Origin: Elephas maximus indicus
Lineage: Eukaryota > Chordata > Mammalia > Proboscidea > Elephantidae
Length of the DNA stretch: 64,000 nt
Assembly: GCF_024166365.1 (NCBI RefSeq)
Contig: NC_064830.1
Span: forward strand, 94,232,968-94,296,967
Reading direction: 5' to 3'
Shown piece by piece: positions 48,701-60,700 of the stretch. Position numbers and translations under genes: made by a program. The notes under the pieces were generated by a model. The model saw only the letters and a list, made by a program, of their open reading frames with translations, was not told the DNA's origin and did not search any database. The stretch's first letter is position 1, and every line of letters begins with the position of its first letter.

Positions 48701-51700
48701 TAGGTTAGCCCCTGAGCCCAAGCCCGCCTCAAGGCTCCTTCCCTCACTGACCCATCCCCTTACTGCTTCGCCTTTCCCCTCACTGTGCCCTCCTTACTCA
48801 GCTGGCTGCACCCCTAGGGACATCTTTCCTTTCTTCCTCTGTTTCCACTCCGTTAGCTGCTCTCCTCACCCCACCCACCCCCTCATTCTAGAGTCTTATC
48901 ATGTGACCTCTCTGTCTCTTGTCCTGCCAGGAGGGAGGTTTCCTTGGGATGTTGTCTGCTGGGAGCACTGAAAGACAGGCAGGCATAGGGTGAGACTACC
49001 AGGCTTAGGGAGAGGTGCAAGGTCTCCGAACCTCCGCGTAAGACTTGTCCTGGGAGCTCCAGGGATACAAATGGGCCTAGGCTGGAGCTGCTTTTGCTGG
49101 CTTTATGCTGCTGCCACCATTATATTTGTATGGCAGGATCTCCTAGGGCTAGAATCTCAGGTCCCTATTCTCCCTCTTCTGGATGATAGCATCACTAACA
49201 ATAATGTTCACCAGTGTTTAAATAGTGCTGCACTGTTCACAGATCCCATTTAGAGCCATTTCCTGATTTAGAGAACTCACCCCCTACCTTCCATTGTATG
49301 GAGCTTTGGTGGTGCAGTGGTTATGAGCTCAGCTGCTTATCAAGAGGTCGGCAGTTGGAATCCACCAGCGGCTCCTTGGAAACCCTATGGGGCAGCTCTG
49401 TTCTGTCCTATAGGGTTGCTATGGGTTGGAATCGATGGCAATGGGTTTTCCATTTTCTGCAGCCCTGGTGGTGCAGTGGTTAAGAGCTTGGTTGCTAACC
49501 AAAAGGTCAGTAGTTTGAATCCACCAGCTGCTCCTTGCAAACTCTATGGGGCAGTACTAGTCTATCCTGCAGGGTCACTAAGAGTTGGAATCATCTTGAC
49601 AGCAATGGGTTTGGTTCCCCCCCCCTTCCATTTTATAGATGAGAAAGCTGAGACCCAGAAAAGGAAAGAGACATCCCCTACAGTGCTGGGACCTTTGAGT
49701 AAAACATATAAGTTCACCTTCTCAATTGGCTTTGAGAATTGAGAATTGGAGTGTAAACAGGACAGCCATTGAGCGTGCTGGCTGACCTTCCTGCTGTAGA
49801 TGTCAGCTAAGTTTAATCTTCTGGCTCAGTTAACTCCTCCCAACTTTAGAGATACCGTTGTGGGTGTGCCTGCCGAGTTCTAGATATGCTTAAAGTTTTA
49901 TGCTTGTAAGTCCATGTTTACGCTCTAGTTTACTACTCACCATGTGTCTGTGAAGTAGGCAGGAGAGGGGTTATTCCCTTGTGGAAGACAGGAAACCGAG
50001 GACCACAGAGCTGGCCAAAGTTGGGCCAAAGTCTTCTCCAGAGGGACCATGAGAGAGTCAAGGCTGAACACAAAACACCACACTGGACACAAGGGTTGGG
50101 CCAGGAGCCATGGGCAATGCTTCCATCGGTAAAGACTGTCCATCACATGCTTTTCTTCATGCCAGCAGTTTAGCTAATTAACTGGTTCTGTTTCCCATTA
50201 ACCAAGGGCATAATGGCCAATTGACAGCCGAATGAATCCAGACAGAGGAGGGGAAGGATTCCAGGCAAAGGGCTGGCCGTCTCTGCTCATTCACTCAGCC
50301 ATCAAGCATGCCTGCCAGAAGCCTAGGGGTTGGGAGTGTGCAGGAAACAGGGATGAGTCTGGCCTGGAGCCTCTGGTCTAGCTTCTCAGTGCAGAGAACA
50401 AATATGACACAGGTACATGTTATACTAAGCACTAACTCAGGAACCAACTCGACAGCACCTAACAAATAACTAACTCAGGTATTAGGTACTATTCGAAGCA
50501 CTTCACATGCTCATTTAATGTTCAGAACAAGCCTATGACATGAGTACTAACTTGAATACTCCCATTTTACAGATAAAATAATGAGACAAAGAGAGGTCAA
50601 GTGACTTGCCTAAGGCCACTATATGTAACATTGGATGGATAGAAAAAGAAAGAAAGAAAAAGGCTGGAAATACACCAAATGGCTAACGGTGTTTGTGTTA
50701 GGAAGTACAAATAGTCCGTGGTTTCACTTTCTGAGGTTTCAGTTACCCTTGGGCAACCACGGTTGGAAAATGTTAAATGAAATGATGAAATCTCACATTG
50801 TTTGCTCCGTCATTCGCGTAACTTTTATTACAGCATATTGTTATAATTGTTCTATTTTATTATTAGTTATTGTTGTTAATCTCTTACCGTGCCTAATTTA
50901 TAAATTAAACTTTATCATAGGTATGTATATATAGGACAAAACAGAGTATATACAGAGTTTGGTACTACCTAAGGTTTCAGGCATCCATTCAGGGGATGGG
51001 TCTTGGATCGTGGTCCCTCTGGATAAGGGGGAACTACTGTGGTTTATGGCTGTTGCTTTCCATAAACTCTCTCTTCCAAATATTTTGTTATATTACATAA
51101 CAATGATTCTTAAAAGTGTGTATTGGAGTGAAAAACAAAAAAGAACTGATAGCAGCCGTGAGAACTAGAGAAAACATTGTATGTCTTCCAAAGAGAAGAG
51201 TTTACTTTTTTACAGGAAGATCAGCCAAGTGGTTTTTAGAGGCAGCCTTGAATGATGGGGGTTTATTTGAAACTGTGTAGAAAGGACCAGGGTGTTTCAG
51301 CCTGAGGGTCTAGTATGAGCAAAGCGGGGGAGTGGGAATGTGCAGGACATAGCTGGGAACTTTGAGCAGGTCAGGCTGGCTGCAGCATGATGCTGAGAGA
51401 GGAAAACCAGGCTAGGTCTAGAGTGTGGGGAGCCCTGAATGCCAGGCAAAGGAGTCTGGACCTTATCTCATGGATGGTGGGGAGTCACAGGTTTCTGTGG
51501 CAAAATAGGACTCTCCACAACCAATCCATTTCCAGAGATGAAGGCTTGTCCTTCCTCAGTGTCTCTGGAGCCTCACTCCTCCTCTCCGTAGCCCCTCTCC
51601 ATGTTCTCCCTGCAGTTTGACCTATCTGACCCATCTTCCAAAAGGGAAAGTCCTCAAACACCTGCCTGATCACATTACACCTTCTCTCAGAAACCTTTTA

Positions 51701-54700
51701 CTGGCTCCCACCACCAGATGCTGCAGCACTATGACACTCTTATGACCACATGGAAAGTAGGGGTGGAGACTGTCACAAAAGACTGTCACCCAAAGCAGTC
51801 AATTATCTTAAGGAACAAGGAGGATCCCTGGGACAAAAAGCCCTGGGAGTGGCTCTGTCCCTGTTGTGACCCTTTCCTGAGTGGGAGGCAGCATGGACTC
51901 TCACAGTTCATGGAGGGTTGAAATTAATAAGGACTCCCCTCCCATGTGGAAACCCTTTAGTCTGGGTCTGGCTTTGTCTTATAACTCTAAGAGGGGATTG
52001 AGTTTCTCCATGTCTTAAAGCACCAGTCTATGTGGGGGGATCAGAGCCAGGAAACCAAAGGCATGAGCTACAGGGACTCCTGAGTGAACCCCACAGTTGG
52101 CAGAGAGGATGGGGACAAGCCAGGCTGAGGGGAAGAAGTTAAGGTCAATTCAGTACTTGCCCACTGCCAGGCCTCCCTGTGAGCATGAGAATGGTGGTGA
52201 TGGTCAGTGGCCAGCGATGTGTGTCTGCTGTGAGCCAGGCACTATTCCTCACACTTGCATTCATTGTCCTTTCATTTCCTCAGTAATTCTATGAGGTAGG
52301 TATTAATATCCCCATTTTATACAGAAAGAAACTGAGGCCCAGAAAAGTCAAGAACCTGCCTGGGTCACACAGATGAGATGTAGTAGAGCTGTAACCCAGG
52401 GTCCAGATCACACAGCTGGAATGTAGCAGAGCTGGGACTCAGGGCCCAGGGAGTTAATGTTGAACTTAGAGGTTTGGACAAGTGGAGTGCTTGGTGCCAT
52501 AGCTCACACTCTCTCTCCACCACCCACATTCTGAGCTAAGAAGCCAAGACCTGGTCAGATGCCAGGTCCACAGGAAGGCCCACGATCGATCTGTCTCCAG
52601 TCCCCCATCACCTCTATCCCTCACCTCTCTGCCTCAGGCCAAGGCAGCCTTGGGTTCAGCACCACAAACAGCTCCCCCAGACGTGGAGTAATCCAGGCTG
52701 CCGTCAGCCTCTTTGCCGCAGTCACTGATCGCGTAGTACTATTTTTATACCATTTGAGGCTGTTTGGGCTAGAAGAAGACTTCTGGTCCAATCCCCTCAC
52801 CATGTAAAGGAGGAAACTGAGGCTTTGGGGAAAACTGAGCAAGATGCCCTATTCTAGGCACCAGGGATATAGCAGTAAACAAAACCAGTCAAGGTCCATG
52901 TCCTGGACATTCTAGTGCAGTCTATTCTATCTCCTGTCTCCACAACATCTCATCAAGTTTCCAGAGCTGGAAGTCTCCCTGACCATCAAGGCTGTCAGGT
53001 CTACCTCCTCCAAGGAATCCTTTCTGACTGACAACCCTAGTCTGTCCCAGTCTCTCTTCCCACTGAACACACACTGAACAGTTCGAGCAGACGTGTTGTT
53101 TCTTCTTGTCAGGAGTTGTCAGTAATTCCTGGTTTCAGGTTGGAGGTTCGTCTTTCTACCCAGGGAGCAGGGATCCCATCTTCTTCTCTACCCCCACCTC
53201 ATAGCACTAGCACAGGGCCTGGCATGTGGCCCAGACACCGAAGACAATTTTTTTCTGATGACCAAGACTCTGCAACCTCTCTATGGCCTATTTTCCAATG
53301 TGTCTTGGTTCTTAAATTCATCATTCATTCACTCAAGGAAAAAGAAGATAAGAACTAATGAAAAAGATTTGAGCATCACCCACTAAAGAAAAGAGCTCAA
53401 GCTGGGGAATGATGAGCTCTCCCAGGGAGAAGGGAGAAGGCAGATGCAGGGAAGAGACCTAAGGACATGACAAAACCTTAGGGGAAAACCAACATCTGGG
53501 AAGTAGGCAGGAGAGTAGGAAACAGCAGAAGCTGCATCTTGGAAGCCAGGGGAAAAGTAGGTTTCAGAAGGAAAGGAGCAATGGTGGCAAATTCCAGAAA
53601 GAGGCTGTCATGGATTGAATTTTGTCCCCCCAAAATATGTGTCAACTTGTCTAGGCCATGATTCTCAGTATTGTGTAGTTGTCCTCCATTTTGTGATCTG
53701 AGGTAATTGTCCTATGTGTTGTAAATCCTAGCTTCTATGCCTGTGGTTATGATCCTATTTGGGAGTGGGTTGTCCATTATCTTAATGAGACAGAACACAA
53801 TCTACAGGATTATGTTGTATTTTGAGTCAGCCTCTTTTGAGATATAAAGGAGAGAAACAAGCAGAGAGGAGAGGGACCTCCTATCACCAAGAAAGAAGAG
53901 CTGTGAGCGGAGTGCATCTTTTGGACCCGGGGTCCCTGTGCTGAGAAATTCCTAGACCTAGGGGAAGATTGATGACAAAGATCTTTCCCCATAGCTGACA
54001 AAGAAAGAAAGCCTTCCCCTGGAGCTGGTGACCTGAATCTGGACTTCTAGCCTCCTGAACTGTGAGAGAATAAATTTCTGTTTCTTAAAGCCATTGACTT
54101 ATGGTGTTTCTGATATAGCAGCACTAGGTAACTAAGACAGAGGCCAAGCCATGAAGAGAAGCCACAGACCACGGTAAGTAGGACTCTGGTGGCCATGGCA
54201 CAAGCAAATCACAGGAGTTCTGGGGGCAGAAGCCAGATGTCCATGGTTTGAGGAAATGAAGACAATGGATAAGGCTCACTCTTCAAAGAAATTTGATTGA
54301 GAAAGGAAGGAAACAATGTGGGGTGGTAGCTGGAGGAGAAAACAGAGTTAAGGGAGGGGTTTATTTTTTAGGATAGGAACTGGGTTAATAAGAAGGAGCC
54401 AGGGAAAGGGAAGATATGCAGGCTTGAGATGGAGGGGGCGGTTATCATCAAAAAAGGTTCAGAGAAGGTAGAATCCAGAGATGGCCCCTTGCTCTCACAC
54501 TGGATGGAGAAGGAACAAGTGAGTGGTTTTCCAGAGAAGCTCTGAGGTTATTTGAGGAGCACAGATTAATTTGGTAGGTGGTGTGGGCAGCAGCTGGGAG
54601 CAACCTTCTGGTTGTCAGGAAGTTTGAGAAGGGAGGAGAAGGGCTAGCCCTGCTCTTGGGGGGAACTAGCTAGGACATCAATGAGGGGGAATGGTGCTGT

Positions 54701-57700
54701 GACTTCTGGAAGGCTAAAGAGGAGTTGGTGGTAGCTCTAGAGGGGAGTAGACAGTAGGCAGGTTAAGCTTGGCTCCCCAAGATCACCCATGAGCCTCTCC
54801 CACAAGCCTGAGGCTGCTTCTGACCCTGCTTTTGGCCAGAAAGATGGGGATTAACTGGGGAGAGTGGGGGATCCCCATCCTTGGTACTCCCAGCAGTGCA
54901 GAGGCCTGAGGAGAAGGGCTTTCCATCGAGGACTCATCTGTTCCCACATGTGCTTGCCTGTATGATGATTGCAACAGGGAAATCACTCGCAAGGCACTGC
55001 CATCAGTTTATTTTTGTGTGAATAAAGGCGGACAGGGATCTAGGGCCTCAGCAAGATAGGTCCCCAAAACCAGTCCCACTCCTGAGGAAATGACCCGCAG
55101 CTTTTACCCTAGCCCCTCACCCAGCCTCAGCTTTGCGTCCAGCTGGAGAAGCCCAGTGTGTCAGTGCCGGATGGGGAACTCAGGCTTGGCCAGGGGGAGG
55201 CCCATCAATGTGGACACAACCATGCTCTCTGCATGCATACGACCTGCCAAACATGGTGCTTGACTTGCCATCAGCTCGTTCAACATGTGCAAGGACAGGC
55301 TGTGCCCGCCTTGCTGCAACGGCAGGCTCCATTAATTGTGTGGTTTTGAGTGGTCTATCCCATCGCCATTGAGTCAACTCTGACTTATGGCGACCCCACT
55401 TCTTTTGGAGTAGAACTGTGTTCCAGGGGGTTTTCAATGGCTGTAATCTTATGGAAGTAGATGGCTATGTCTTTTTTCTGTGGCACTGCTGGGTGGGTTC
55501 GAACTGCCAACCTTTCAGTTAGTAGCTGAGCACAAACCATTTGCACCCCATCAGGGACTCTATTTGAGTGACCTATAGTTCCCCTCTAATCTGAGATGAA
55601 ATCTACCTCCCTATAACTTCCCTTTTTGATCCCAAGCCCACCTGGAGGCCCACAGCACACAGGTGATGCTGCTGTCCTGTGATAGGCCACAAAGACATGA
55701 CCCCAGCAAAGCCCACGTGCTCTTTATCTCCCAAGACTTTGGCCACTTGGCAATGGCTTTTGGTCTGCTGGTTCTCACTTTCCAGAGCACGTTTAGCCTG
55801 GAGCTCATTTTACAGGTCATAATAACTGCCATACAAAGGAGCTAGTGATAACGCTGGGGTCAGAACATTTCCAAAGCCTCCTGATGTGCAGCCCAGGATT
55901 CCGGAGCTGAGAGCTGGGCTGCCTCCCATACTCCTCCCCCTGCTGGGCCATAGACAGAACCAAGGGCAGCAGGGGGAGGCCCTTGGTGATGCCCAGGCAC
56001 CTTAGCAGACCCAGAGCTCCCAGTGAGTAGGACCTATGCCCACTCCCCCCTCCTCCTCTTCCTCACCCCCTCTCTCAATCACCTGAGGGAGCACTCATAA
56101 AGGCTCCTCTGGCACCCAGCTGATACCTGACCCTGCACCAGCCTCCCCCGCTTTCCCCCCAACACCTGCTCAGGTGAGCACTCACATGTGGCCCCCAGGC
56201 CGGTCCTCCCTGGTGAGCACTCCCTCCTTCTCCATCAGCATCTGCCGGAAAGTCCCAACCTTCTGCCGGATCTCCTCCTCCGAGTACCTATGATGGCACA
56301 GAGAGGTTAAGGGCTGCTGCCCTGGCTTTAGTTCTCTCCCTGCCTGCTCTCCACCCCATCCACCTCTCAGCCTGTGGTCACAAGTGCACCTTCCAGGTTG
56401 TCTAAGGTCAGAGACCCAAGCAAGGCTCTTAGCACTGAGGAAGCTCTAGGCCTACCTGTTTTGCACCAAGCCAAACCAACCAACCAACCCACCCACCCAC
56501 CCACCCACCCAACCCAACCCAACCTACCCAACCCAACCCAACCAACTAACCAAATGAACAAATAAACAATCAAAAAGGAAGAACTATTCCCAGAGGTGGG
56601 AGGATACCCAGGTGGCGCTGAGCTCCCCCTCTTGCCCCTTCCCCACCCCCAGGGCAGGCCTCCCTTTGACTTGGAGGCTGGAGTCACTCTCTGTGACATT
56701 CAAGTGAGAAGCCTGGCCTTGACTCATACATGACCTTTTCTGCTGCCCTGGCCTCGTTGACATTTGATCCTCACAACGGCCTTGGGAGGTGTTATGGTTG
56801 AATTGGTCCCCCAAAAAGTTATGTTGAAGTCCTAACCACTGTACCTGTAAAAATGACCCTGTTTGGAAATAGGTGTTTTCTTTTTTTATGTTAATGAAGA
56901 GTAGGGTGGGTTCTAAACCTCATCCCTTCTGAGGGGGGTCTTATAAAAAGAGCAGAATAGACACAGACACACACAGAGGGGAGGCAGACACCATGTGAAG
57001 ATACATCTATAAGCAGCCAAGAAACACCAAGAAATGCCAGGGCTACAGGAGATAAGAGACAAAGAAGGACCCTCCCTTAGAGCCAATGTTCTGAATTTGG
57101 ACTTGCAGCCTCCTGAACAATGAGAAATATATTTCTGTTCTTTAAAGCCACCCACCCGTGGTCTTTTGTTATGGCAGCCCCGGGAAACTAGGACAGGAAG
57201 TAATCAAAGCATCCTTACCTCTGCAAGGTCAAAGTGCCAAGTGACTTGTCTGGGGTCTCATTGGTTGATCCATTGCTTACCTCTGCATTGACTTAGGGCG
57301 TGGGGTGGGGGGTAGATGAAGTCTGGGCCTTGAATGGAAGCTCCAGACCTTCTACTCCTCCTTGCCCTCCTTTCCTGAGTCTCAGGCTGGGGACCACAGA
57401 TCTGGCATTATCTACTCCTCATCCTTGCTCCTACACTCCAGAGTCAAGTCTTGTCTTCTTTCACTGCATCACTGTGACAACTCCTGCCTCAGCCTCCCAA
57501 ACCCCCTGGCAACTTCCCCACCAGCCTGACTTTAAAGACATTTGCTCAGCCCCTTGCCCTGCGCCTAGCACAAAGCTGGTGTCCAGTGGCTGTTGCTGAA
57601 TGACTCCCTAGACTCTTCTGTCTCCCTTTCCTGGGCTGCAGGTCATTGTCCTTGACAGAAGGCATGGTGGCAAATTAGGGACAGGGTCCTATCTTGCCTT

Positions 57701-60700
57701 TGTCATTTGCTCACTCTCTCTGTCCCCACTGCAGGCTCAACCTCCCCACCCTGCCTGTGTGTGAAAATGGGATCCTGTCTATTTTCTCCCTCCCTCCTTC
57801 CCTCCCTTCCTTCAACAAGCATTCACAGACTGACCCACCCTTTTTGGAGTGCAATTTGCCAATTCCTTTCAAAAGTCTTAAAAAAAATGAATAGCTCTTT
57901 TGACTCACAAATGAACTTCTAGGTTTACCCTATGAAAATAATCATGCCTGAGCACAAAGCTTTGACTCATTGGATGTTTACAGCAGGCCTGATACCCTCC
58001 GACCAGGTTAGGTGCCAGCGTTTGTGTTTCCATAGCAACCTGTACCTCCCAGATCCTGACAGGTAGTTCATGCTTTAGTGATTATGTGTTGACTTGTCTG
58101 GATCCTGTGCTGGTCTGGGAATCCCCGAGGGAATTGTTCTGGTGTACTGCTGCCTCCTCAGCACCTGGCACTGTGCCGGCCACATTGCGAGTGACTGAGT
58201 AACTGGTGATGCAAAGGCACGAAGAGTTTGAAGGTTGGATTTTCGTTTTGGAAAGATGACTCTTGTGGTTGTGTGGCTGGAGGAGAGGGGCTGGAGGCAG
58301 GGAGGCCTGCATTAGGTTACAGCAAAAGTTCTGGTAGGAAAGGATACAGTCAGAACTAGACAGTAGCCCTAAATATGGGCAGGAAGGAACTGACTAAAAA
58401 GCATCCAGGAGGGAGAATGGCTGATACCTACTGAATATGTTGGGACGTTTGAGGGGAGCATCACCGCACTCGCTTCTTACCTGCATGTCCCCATGGCTAC
58501 CCCTGACCCCCATCTAAGGCTCTGACTCTGCAAATTTAGGCTCCCTTGTAGCCCACCTTGGGGATGGCTGGGTTCTCCTCCCATCTCCTCCAAACCCCAT
58601 CTCCACCCCAGGGCAGTGGGTGTGGCTCAGGCCACACTGTGCTGATGCCTCTAACCCAGCTTCACCAAGTCCTGGGCCCTGGATCACCACTGTCTGCCTC
58701 AGTCCCTGTTTAGCTTCAGGCTTGGGCATCCTGCCTGGAGGTCCCTTGGCCTGACTTGCCCATTGTGTGTGCCTAGCCCTCTGCTGGCTGGACAGGCCTG
58801 GGTCCAGTAAGAAGGCGTGTGTCCTCTCTGAGCAGTGGAAGCACAAAGAAACTGCTCCCCATCTCATCTCTCCCTCAGGAGACCAGTCTGCCGCTGTCAC
58901 CTGCACAGAGATAAACTCCACGCAGCACAGCACAGCACAGCCCCCCACCTGGCAGACCCCTGGAAGGGGGGCAGAGGCTGGCTAAGCCAAGGGCATGGGG
59001 CCCTGGACCAGGCTGAGTCAGGGAGGAGGCAGCCAAGCTCCCATGCCTGGGGGGTCTGTAGGAGGCTATAAAGGCTGGAGGTGGGCAGAAGCCCAGGGTT
59101 TCATGAAGATCTGAAGATGCACATGTGCGAGGGGGAGGCGAGGGGGTGGCGCTAAGGCTTGTCTCCCTCTGGGGAGGGAGAGGTGGATTGAGGGGGTAGA
59201 CCATTTTAAAAGAGACTCCTGGAGTAGAAAATGTTTAACTCTGTTTTTGCCCAGGGCCCAAGGCTTCCTTGATAACCACTTCCTTGGTCATTAATCTGAT
59301 CCTCACCCCAGCTCTGTGAGGGCTGAGTGGGATTCTTATTCCCATTTTACAGATGGGGAAACACAACAAGGAGAGAAGGGCTCACAGCCCCAAGCCATGC
59401 TCTGTCTATCTGGCCTGTGTCCCCACAGAAAGTGGCGTGGAAAGACAGGGTGCGTGGGGATGTCTGGAGCTGAGGTGGGGCATCGTGTCATGTAAATTGT
59501 GGGCTCTGCCGCAGCCCCACCCTCCATGACTGTAGGGTGTGTGCAGAGGCTCCCTGGGAAGGTGACTCCAAGTGCAGTGTCAATCCTCAATGAATTAGCC
59601 GGCCGTCCGACAATGTTAAGGAGAGGGATTGCTATTCAATAGGCCCAGAAGGATGTCTGTTCCTATGACTGGTGTGAATATTTGTCAAATGCTGGAAAAC
59701 ATGGTCAATAAATGCAAATGAACCAGTCTTTCTAGAAATGGATATTAATGACTGGATTTTACAACAGAGCAAGGGTCCCCCTGGTTATTGAGCACTTCCT
59801 GGGGCCTGGCTGGGGGCTGGGCAGCCCCATATGTGCCTAGGTTCATGGGATGCTCAGAACAATACCAAAAGGTAGGTGCCACTGTCCCTAGATTACAGGG
59901 GACATCAAAGTGACTGTGCCTTCCACTGACCAGACAGTGGCTAAGAGGTGGGAAGCAGGTGGGGGATGGTAGCTCAGGAGCTAGCTTTGGGACTGTCTGA
60001 GGACCACCTTGAGGGCCCTGACTGAATATTTGGAGACCTAGTGAGTTCTTCCCAGAGAGATGGAGATCCTTGATGCCCAGGGGCCTTGATGCAGGGCTGG
60101 TAGAGAGAATGGGGTTGACATCAAGGACATGGCCAAATGCCATCATCTTCTGCTGAGGTTGCCTTTACCTGATAGTGACCCTCACCTGTGCAGTGAGGGG
60201 CTGGGGGCAGAGGGAGGGGCTCAGTGAGGGAGGGGCCATGGGAGTTGAGTGAAACGAGGTAGGCTGTCAGGATGGAGAGATTCAGTGAAGAACGGGCTTA
60301 GTGAGGAGACTGGTTTGGAAAGGGCTCGGTTCAATGAAAAGGGGGCTCTGTAAGGGGGAGGGGTGGTTTCTAAGAATAAAGCGCAGAAGGCTGGCCCTTG
60401 TCTGTCCTTGTCATCCCTCCTGTTCTCTCATCACACCCACCTGTCCACGTTCCCCTCACTCCTTGGGTCTCCCAAAACAACAGGGTTCACAGGTTTAATG
60501 AAAGTCCTGGGGTTCTTTCTGTGGGATGATACGCCACTCTCCACCCCTGCCCAGTCCTGCCCCTTGGGATCTCATTTCCTTTTCTCACACCCACAGCTCC
60601 TCAGAACTGATCTCCTCGACAGCTGGATGCCTCCTTGCTATCTTTCTTCAGCATCCTCCCATCCATCCACCCCACTCTGGCAAGACTCTCCCCACCGCCA

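Larger units (their letters stand above)
46102..56185 (-). other. SRRM3 intron between coding exons 2 and 3
   Basis: 10.1 kb. It holds a decayed CACTGAGCCCC-type repeat (46.34-46.68 kb), a composite SINE at 47.15-47.63 kb, two adjacent SINEs at 49.3-49.6 kb, a Tigger-like DNA transposon at 50.7-51.04 kb, MIR-like pieces at 50.48 and 52.23 kb, a solo LTR at 53.6-54.1 kb and a SINE at 55.36 kb. No additional exon found. Confidence 0.75.
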
